Shown here: positions 6,917 to 7,553 of the stretch, in pieces | Layout of the letters: each line of letters opens with the position of its first letter | Numbering within the stretch: position 1 is the first letter of the stretch | DNA from: Candidatus Izemoplasmatales bacterium | GTDB lineage: Bacteria; Bacillota_I; Bacilli_A; Izemoplasmatales; Hujiaoplasmataceae | NCBI GenBank assembly: GCA_028691335.1 | Contig: JAQUZK010000062.1 | Coordinates: 1-7,553, forward strand | Length of the DNA: 7,553 nt | Reading direction: 5' to 3' | Notes under the pieces: generated by a model | Database searches by the model: none | What the model was told of the DNA's origin: nothing | Seen by the model: only the letters and a program-made list of their open reading frames with translations | Position numbers and translations under genes: made by a program

Positions 6917-7553
6917 TGATAACACCTTCAATCATAAAATCATCATCCTCATTTTCAAAAGAAACATTATTATCTATCCACTCTTTACGGGGTTCTACTT
7001 TATCTCCCATTAATACTGATATTCTTTGATCAGCTTCAGCTAAATCTTCAATAATTACTTTGACTAAAGTTCTAGTTTTAGGGTCCATAGTTGTTTCCCA
7101 TAGTTGTGAAGAATTCATTTCTCCTAAACCTTTATATCTTTGAATAGTATAATTTTTATACTTTCTACATAGAGTTTCTCTTTCATCTTCATTCCATGCA
7201 TAAGCACTCTCTTTTTTACCAGAAGTAATCTTGTAAAGAGGTGGTTGTGCTAGATACAGTTTACCTTTCTCAATTAGTTCTGGCATGTACCTAAAGAAAA
7301 ATGTGATTAATAATACTTGTATATGCGCACCATCGGTATCAGCATCGGTCATGATTATAACTTTATTATAATTTGATTTACTGACATCAAATTCGCTGGC
7401 AATTCCAGCGCCAATTGTAGATATAATTGTAGATATTTCTTCGTTTTTAAATACTTCTTCCATCCTTTGCTTTTCAGCATTAATAACTTTTCCACGTAAA
7501 GGAAGGATTGCTTGAAAAGTCCTGTCTCTACCTTGTTTAGCTGAACCACCAGC
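6909..7553 (-). CDS. parE: DNA topoisomerase IV subunit B (ParE/GrlB), C-terminal 214 residues (5' end beyond window)
   Basis: ParE is the ATPase/TOPRIM subunit of topoisomerase IV. The frame is open to the right edge, beginning AGGSAKQGRDRTFQAILPLRGKVIN, just after the catalytic glutamate of the TOPRIM EGDSAGG motif, which is off-window. The TOPRIM metal motif DADTDGAH follows, then QVLLITFFFRYMPELIEKGK, QPPLYKI, the QRYKGLGEMN box and the C-terminal DPKTRTL...VLMGDKVEPRKEWI block. The ATPase and transducer domains lie off-window. The Gly-Glu-Met-Asn box is shared with GyrB; assignment to ParE rests on the overlapping downstream parC and the lack of a gyrA. It ends EGVING-TAA. Its last codons hold the parC Shine-Dalgarno and overlap the parC start, so the two subunits are translationally coupled, fitting a 1:1 complex. 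A methionine at 7463 is internal, not the start. Confidence 0.95.
   Translation of the reverse strand, partial: AGGSAKQGRDRTFQAILPLRGKVINAEKQRMEEVFKNEEISTIISTIGAGIASEFDVSKSNYNKVIIMTDADTDGAHIQVLLITFFFRYMPELIEKGKLYLAQPPLYKITSGKKESAYAWNEDERETLCRKYKNYTIQRYKGLGEMNSSQLWETTMDPKTRTLVKVIIEDLAEADQRISVLMGDKVEPRKEWIDNNVSFENEDDDFMIEGVING
6914..6929 (-). promoter_or_regulatory. parC ribosome-binding site and start inside parE
   Basis: GAAGGTG (6929-6923, mRNA sense) lies 8 bases before ATG 6916-6914, within the final codons of parE. This decides for the MAKSVKKK start rather than the in-frame TTG at 6931, whose initiator would abut this same SD and has none of its own. It supports translational coupling of the two topoisomerase IV subunits. 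Confidence 0.75.

Noticed and set aside
6917..6931. Five extra N-terminal ParC codons from a TTG start
   Set aside because: TTG 6931 has no Shine-Dalgarno of its own; the GAAGGTG site is correctly spaced for ATG 6916.
7355..7549. Minus-strand open frame near the right edge
   Set aside because: It is in a different frame from the unmistakable ParE TOPRIM coding sequence, which continues to base 7553; it is a shadow.
1..7553. UGA-as-tryptophan code (Mycoplasma/Spiroplasma type)
   Set aside because: Conserved Trp positions use TGG, and no gene contains an in-frame TGA.
1..7553. Defence system, CRISPR array or mobile element
   Set aside because: There are no spaced direct repeats, transposase, integrase, toxin-antitoxin pair or nuclease-helicase combination; RecJ is the housekeeping type. 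The Fic-like protein lacks the catalytic motif and a small antitoxin partner, so it is not read as a Fic toxin.

Overview
This is a strongly AT-rich, almost entirely coding window. All six genes lie on the minus strand and are packed into what looks like a single transcription unit. In transcription order (right to left) they are: parE (3' part, 7553-6909), parC (6916-4244), a GLUG-repeat surface lipoprotein (4228-3011), a Fic-like/winged-helix protein (2998-1907), nadC (1903-1082) and recJ (5' part, 1062-1). Junctions are very tight: an 8-base overlap, then gaps of 15, 12, 3 and 19 bases. I see no promoter, terminator, RNA gene, insertion sequence, CRISPR array or gene-free stretch of any size. 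The operon's promoter must lie beyond the right edge, and its end beyond the left edge.

The host is most likely a low-GC Gram-positive lineage: Bacillota, or a Mollicutes branch that keeps the standard code, such as Acholeplasma- or Izemoplasma-like groups. This is inferred from the AT bias, Gram-positive-type ParE/ParC, strong GAGG-type Shine-Dalgarno sites, a lipobox lipoprotein and TTG start use. Tryptophan is written TGG (for example in NadC, RecJ and the lipoprotein), and every gene reads through without in-frame TGA, so the Mycoplasma/Spiroplasma UGA-Trp code is not in use.

Region by region: 4244-7553 encodes topoisomerase IV, the chromosome decatenase, with parE and parC translationally coupled. 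ParC carries an unusual acidic C-terminal tail ending in a sliding-clamp-like motif. 3011-4228 encodes an exported lipoprotein with repeated GLUG motifs, a surface-protein insert in an otherwise intracellular operon. 1907-2998 encodes a protein that looks like a Fic fold with its catalytic motif erased, fused to a C-terminal winged helix; it is probably a regulator and is tightly coupled to nadC. 1082-1903 is quinolinate phosphoribosyltransferase (NAD synthesis). 1-1062 is the N-terminal part of the single-strand exonuclease RecJ.

Functionally the unit mixes chromosome topology and repair (ParE, ParC, RecJ) with NAD supply (NadC), a putative DNA-binding protein and a surface lipoprotein. The most interesting candidates are the pseudo-Fic winged-helix protein and the clamp-binding-like C-termini on two proteins of the operon. 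Both are sequence-pattern inferences.
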